From Diphasiastrum complanatum (Eukaryota; Streptophyta; Lycopodiopsida; Lycopodiales; Lycopodiaceae), in NCBI GenBank assembly GCA_029204225.1, contig CM055106.1, positions 994,889 through 1,058,888 on the forward strand: a DNA stretch of 64,000 nucleotides, in the 5' to 3' direction. The translations under genes were made by a program, and so were the position numbers. Of this stretch, positions 60,927 through 64,000 are shown piece after piece; position 1 is the first letter of the stretch; each line of letters starts with the position of its first letter. The notes under the pieces were generated by a model. That model saw nothing but the letters and a program-made list of their open reading frames with translations, was not told the DNA's origin and searched no databases.

Positions 60927-61730
60927 AAAAAATAGCTTGGAAAGGTACTAGATCACTTGAGAAGTTTGTAAATCTTTTTGAGTGGATCCTTGGGTATGCA
61001 TAAGAAGTGAAGATCAGCCAAGGGATCCATCATAGCAGCACCCTCACCATATCCATGATAAGATCTCTTTGGTAGAGATCTCTTGCCAATGCCTTTGAAG
61101 AGTGCTCCACCGATATGCCATTATTATCATGGGCTTCCTCCATGCTTGATGATGATCTTTGCCTTGAAAGTTCCACTTGCATGATGGATGCACCATAAAT
61201 AGAGAAATCTGAGGCTTCCAAGCCTCATAAGGATCATGGAGATCAAGATCATAAGATGTGAAACAATGATGATTATCAAGATTATGTTTTCTAGCTTGAC
61301 TAGTCCACATACAATGAACTATATCCATGATGGATCTAATCTTGATATCAAAGACTATCTTGATCTTTTTTAGGCTAGTTACTCTCTCAAGGATGTAAGT
61401 GTCCACTTTGGATTCTTCACTTAATCTCAAGAGGAGTTTACAATTTGCCTCAAAACATGTGAAAACATGATTTTCAAAAAAGTGAGTACCAAGCTCAATC
61501 TTGTTCTTACTAGAACCAAGAGCATACTTTTGACAATACAATATCTTGCTTTCAAAAAGTATTGGAAACACATCTAAGTCAATAATTACAAGAAACATGT
61601 CCATACCATAAGCATCATACAAAACTAGTATAGCTTTTCTTGAACTTTGAGATCCAAAAAATTCAATGAAGCAAGATAGCATTTCAAGCAAAGGAAGAGA
61701 AGCATATATGAATGTATTGTAGTAGATACA
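60927..61730 (-). CDS. Non-retroviral insert ORF in a copia element (copy in element E)
   Basis: After the copia linker (SRRSSRCMTESLWLTLHGKE, about 61805-61735) a frame continues open to 61044 with no RT or RNase H motif: AILVLYDAYGMDMFLVIIDL, ESKILYCQKYALGSSKNKIE, FFENHVFTCFEANCKLLLRL, SEESKVDTYILERVTSLKKI, IRSIMDIVHCMWTSQ and DLDLHDPYEAWKPQISLF. The tail runs straight into the polypurine tract and LTR, so the element has no RT at all. HVFTC and SEESKVD resemble the insert at 56748-57262. Unknown function; open for about 230 codons beyond the copia part. Confidence 0.45.
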
Positions 61731-62760
61731 ACATGAAAGATGCCTCTCTTTGCCATGTAAGGTGAGCCATAAAGACTCGGTCATGCATCTTGAAGATCTT
61801 CTTGAAATCATATGAAGAAGAAACTCCTCCTCACACATTGGCCCCATCATAACTTGAATACCTTAAAAAAGGATAACTTGTGATGCTTCTTGAGAAGCCT
61901 TGATCTCGGCCACTTCCAAGATTGAATCTTCATGCAATATGACATCTCTATTCACGATCACATTTGAAATAGAGAGTGTAAAGGCACTAAAGGCCTCCTT
62001 GATGGATGAGTATCCAATCATGATCCATGAGCTTGGATCATCCTTCCTTCTTGTTTCCAAGGGAATATATGCAAAGCAAGCACTACCAAGTTCACTAAGG
62101 TGATCAACCTTAGGCTTCATCTTGAATAAAACTTCATATGGTGCTATTCCTTCAAGAGCTCCAATACTCCTCAAAGCTTTAATCTTCAATGAGAATTTCT
62201 TCTCAACATATGCTTTGAATAATAAGGAATAATCATACACCATAATACTTGAAGAGAGAAGATATGTGCATCTTGTGTAATCCTCCTCCTTTGAAATATT
62301 GGAAATATAAGAAACATCAAGAGAGTTTGCACTCTCACTTGGATCAAATTTGTAGATGCCTTCAAATCTTGATCCGTATGCAAGGATCTCACCATCCTTC
62401 TTAATCACACAATTGTCAATATTGAAATTGACATCAAAGCCACTATCAAGAAGTTGGCCAACACTTAAGATGTTCTTTGTAAGCTTTGGGACAAAAAGAA
62501 CATTGTTGAGAAAGAGATCTTTAGAAGATGCAAGCTTCAAGGGAATAATCCCTACTCCTTCAATATTGCACTCATGCTTACTTGCAAAGTATATGGTCTT
62601 CTTGACTCCATCATAAGGCATAATAGATGAAAAAAAGTCCTTGGAGCCACACATATGTGAAGATGCTCCACTATCAATATACCATGAGTCATACTTGTTG
62701 AAGGTGGAAGAGGAGAAACTTGATGCCATAAGAATAGATCTGTCCCTTCTGCTTGACTTT
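61731..62760 (-). pseudogene. Copia element E: protease, pre-integrase, integrase tail
   Basis: Open frame 62846-61863. Protease WYIDSGASSHMCG near 62690, FVPKLTKNILSVGQLLDSGF, then a direct jump from the pre-integrase region to the integrase C-terminus (YEVLFKMKPKVDHLSELGSA, CFAYIPLETRRKDDPSS, NVIVNRDVILHEDS). The catalytic core with its Asp-Asp-Glu is deleted in frame, keeping the reading frame open. The residues before about 62760 do not look like copia gag. Confidence 0.8.
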
Positions 62761-63249
62761 AGGCATTGAAACAAGAAAGCTATAGACCAAGAAATGTCCA
62801 TGACGTCTGATAACAGGCAAAACGTTCTGAAACTAAGAAGAAACAAGAACCAGCCAACCTATTCTCTAGACAGGAAATCTATCTACATTTGGCACTGTTG
62901 CTGCTTGAGCCAATACATTTCAAATCTGTGTAGTGCTGCAATACTGCCCACACTCAGAATCCTATCCAAAACTTCTACATCTTTGAATATCTCTGAGCTC
63001 TACAAAGACTGTAACACTCTTTCATCTGCATTCTGATCTGTAAACGAATTGCACCACAACACAAGAAGACAACACACCTATGGTAGATCACTTCCACACT
63101 CCACACCCTCCACACCATCTACCAAGCTCTCCATCTTTTGCACACAACCTTGCAAGAACACAAACATCCCTACCAAAAATCATACACAGCCTCCTTTCTC
63201 CTTGCATTCACCAAACGATCCTTACCATTGCTTTTCCTTCCTCCACTCA
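62761..63249. other. No clear gene; possible LTR interior
   Basis: C-rich on the plus strand, no copia motif. It may be the 3' part of the LTR that starts at 63901, but I cannot align it to the 41050 LTR. Confidence 0.35.
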
Positions 63250-63901
63250 AGTGAAGGATTTCAGATCATTCAAGATCCAATCCATGTCCCAAATCTTTGG
63301 TTACAATAAGGAGCAAACCAACTCATGCCAATGTAGAAAAATCAGCATCTACACACAAAATGAGATGCAAACTCTAAGAGATATTGATCAAACATGAACC
63401 AAAACATAAAATATATTTTCTTTCCGTACAATTACAGTACCCTACTGAATTTCACACGTGTGGAACCAAAAATAGCAATAAATGATCATTCTACACATAG
63501 AATTGCAAGATAACACCAAGATAGTGCACCAATGAGTAGTAGAACCCAAAGAGAACCATGTATAATGATGAAATGAGAGAGAGAAGAGAGAAGATGTGTC
63601 TCTCCACGAGTTACATCCTTTTATAGAGTTTTCAAACCCTATTTGGCCACTTGGGTTTCCCTCCAAAATGTAAACCCTACTATTTTTGGGTCTAAATTCA
63701 ATGTACCCAAAGTTCAAATTTGAATCTCTCTCAAACTCGACTACCAACTTTCCCACACTTTCCAAAAGTGTTTATTGAATGTATTTTAAACTAATATAAC
63801 TTCAAAAATTTTGTCCTCAAGTCTAAAATGAGTTTTGGCCTCTTATTGACAATTAACCAAAATATGAATAAACTAGACTAAACTAGTTGAAATCTCTCAC
63901 A
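63250..63901 (-). mobile_element. Copia 3' LTR (element F)
   Basis: Minus strand starts TGTGAGAGATTTCAACTAG at 63901 after GAAGAGGGAG. Same family as the 41050 and 56166 LTRs: TATAAAAGG box near 63618, CACACGTGTG box near 63453, shared GATCTGAAATCCTTCAC near 63260. Lower end unresolved. Confidence 0.8.
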
Positions 63902-64000
63902 CTCCCTCTTCAACTAGTTTTGGCATAGTTTTGACAATAGAACTTTGATCCAACTTTAGAATGATCTCCATCCTAAGTATAGATCTCCTTTCTAAAGTTC
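63902..64000 (-). pseudogene. 3' end of a copia derivative with insert tail (element F)
   Basis: Minus strand reads ERRSILRMEIILKLDQSSIV directly before MPKLVEEGV and the LTR. The first block matches the end of insert copy 2 (ERRSILRKKIILMMDQSSIG). RNase H is missing altogether, so this element runs from insert to polypurine tract. It continues beyond the window. Confidence 0.75.

Overview
This window is repeat-dominated nuclear DNA of a land plant with a large genome. The evidence is dense Ty1/copia and Ty3/gypsy LTR retrotransposons with plant-type tRNA-Met primer sites, TTTAGGG-like heptamer arrays, a plant carboxylesterase reading frame, and a spliced 4-coumarate:CoA-ligase-like gene fragment ending in the peroxisomal tripeptide SKL. 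The species cannot be fixed from sequence alone; a fern or other large-genome non-angiosperm is a guess. Almost every long reading frame is a decayed transposon. The only intact host-like gene is the carboxylesterase at 52982-54079 (-).

Layout. 1-6.2 kb: gypsy remnants, namely a minus-strand gag with a repeat-filled leader, then a plus-strand integrase followed by a third ORF. 6.2-11.8 kb: LTR fragments and a minus-strand copia element with 5' LTR and primer site, whose RNase H piece is flipped. 11.8-19.6 kb: mostly non-coding or unrecognised sequence with a gypsy fragment, a long GA microsatellite and exon-like pieces. 19.6-22.8 kb: 5' end of a plus-strand gypsy element with a 25-bp minisatellite in its leader. 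22.8-29.5 kb: minus-strand gypsy element 'A' (5' LTR, primer site, gag, protease, RT, RNase H, start of integrase). 29.5-35.4 kb: half of a copia gene, a 2.3 kb array of degenerate telomere-like heptamers, a LINE RT fragment, and an unrelated LTR. 35.4-39.4 kb: ORF3, polypurine tract and 3' LTR of element A on the plus strand. 39.4-47.7 kb: the other half of the interrupted copia gene, a shared LTR, and a mosaic copia element. 47.2-51.4 kb: a tRNA-derived SINE-like piece and a minus-strand copia element with gag-protease-integrase almost intact. 53-54 kb: carboxylesterase. 55.5-58.1 kb and 60.1-64 kb: minus-strand copia derivatives carrying a non-retroviral insert, with the 4CL-like pseudogene between them.

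Main discoveries. (1) Gypsy element A inserted into a copia gene: its two 822-bp LTRs carry the same 5-bp target duplication (CTAAC) and the copia reading frame matches across the site. The left half of the whole structure is now inverted, which records a later inversion of about 7-12 kb. (2) Several copia derivatives (46.3-46.9, 56.75-57.26, 60.9-61.7 and 63.9-64.0 kb) have part or all of integrase, RT and RNase H replaced by related non-retroviral sequence, which suggests a non-autonomous copia lineage with its own conserved ORF. (3) Two gypsy elements share an uncharacterised ORF between integrase and the 3' LTR with a conserved AR-x-YYRAAL motif. Functional cooperation between genes is limited to transposon biology: gag, protease, integrase, RT and RNase H domains appear in the expected copia (integrase before RT) or gypsy (RT before integrase) order, but nearly all are disabled.
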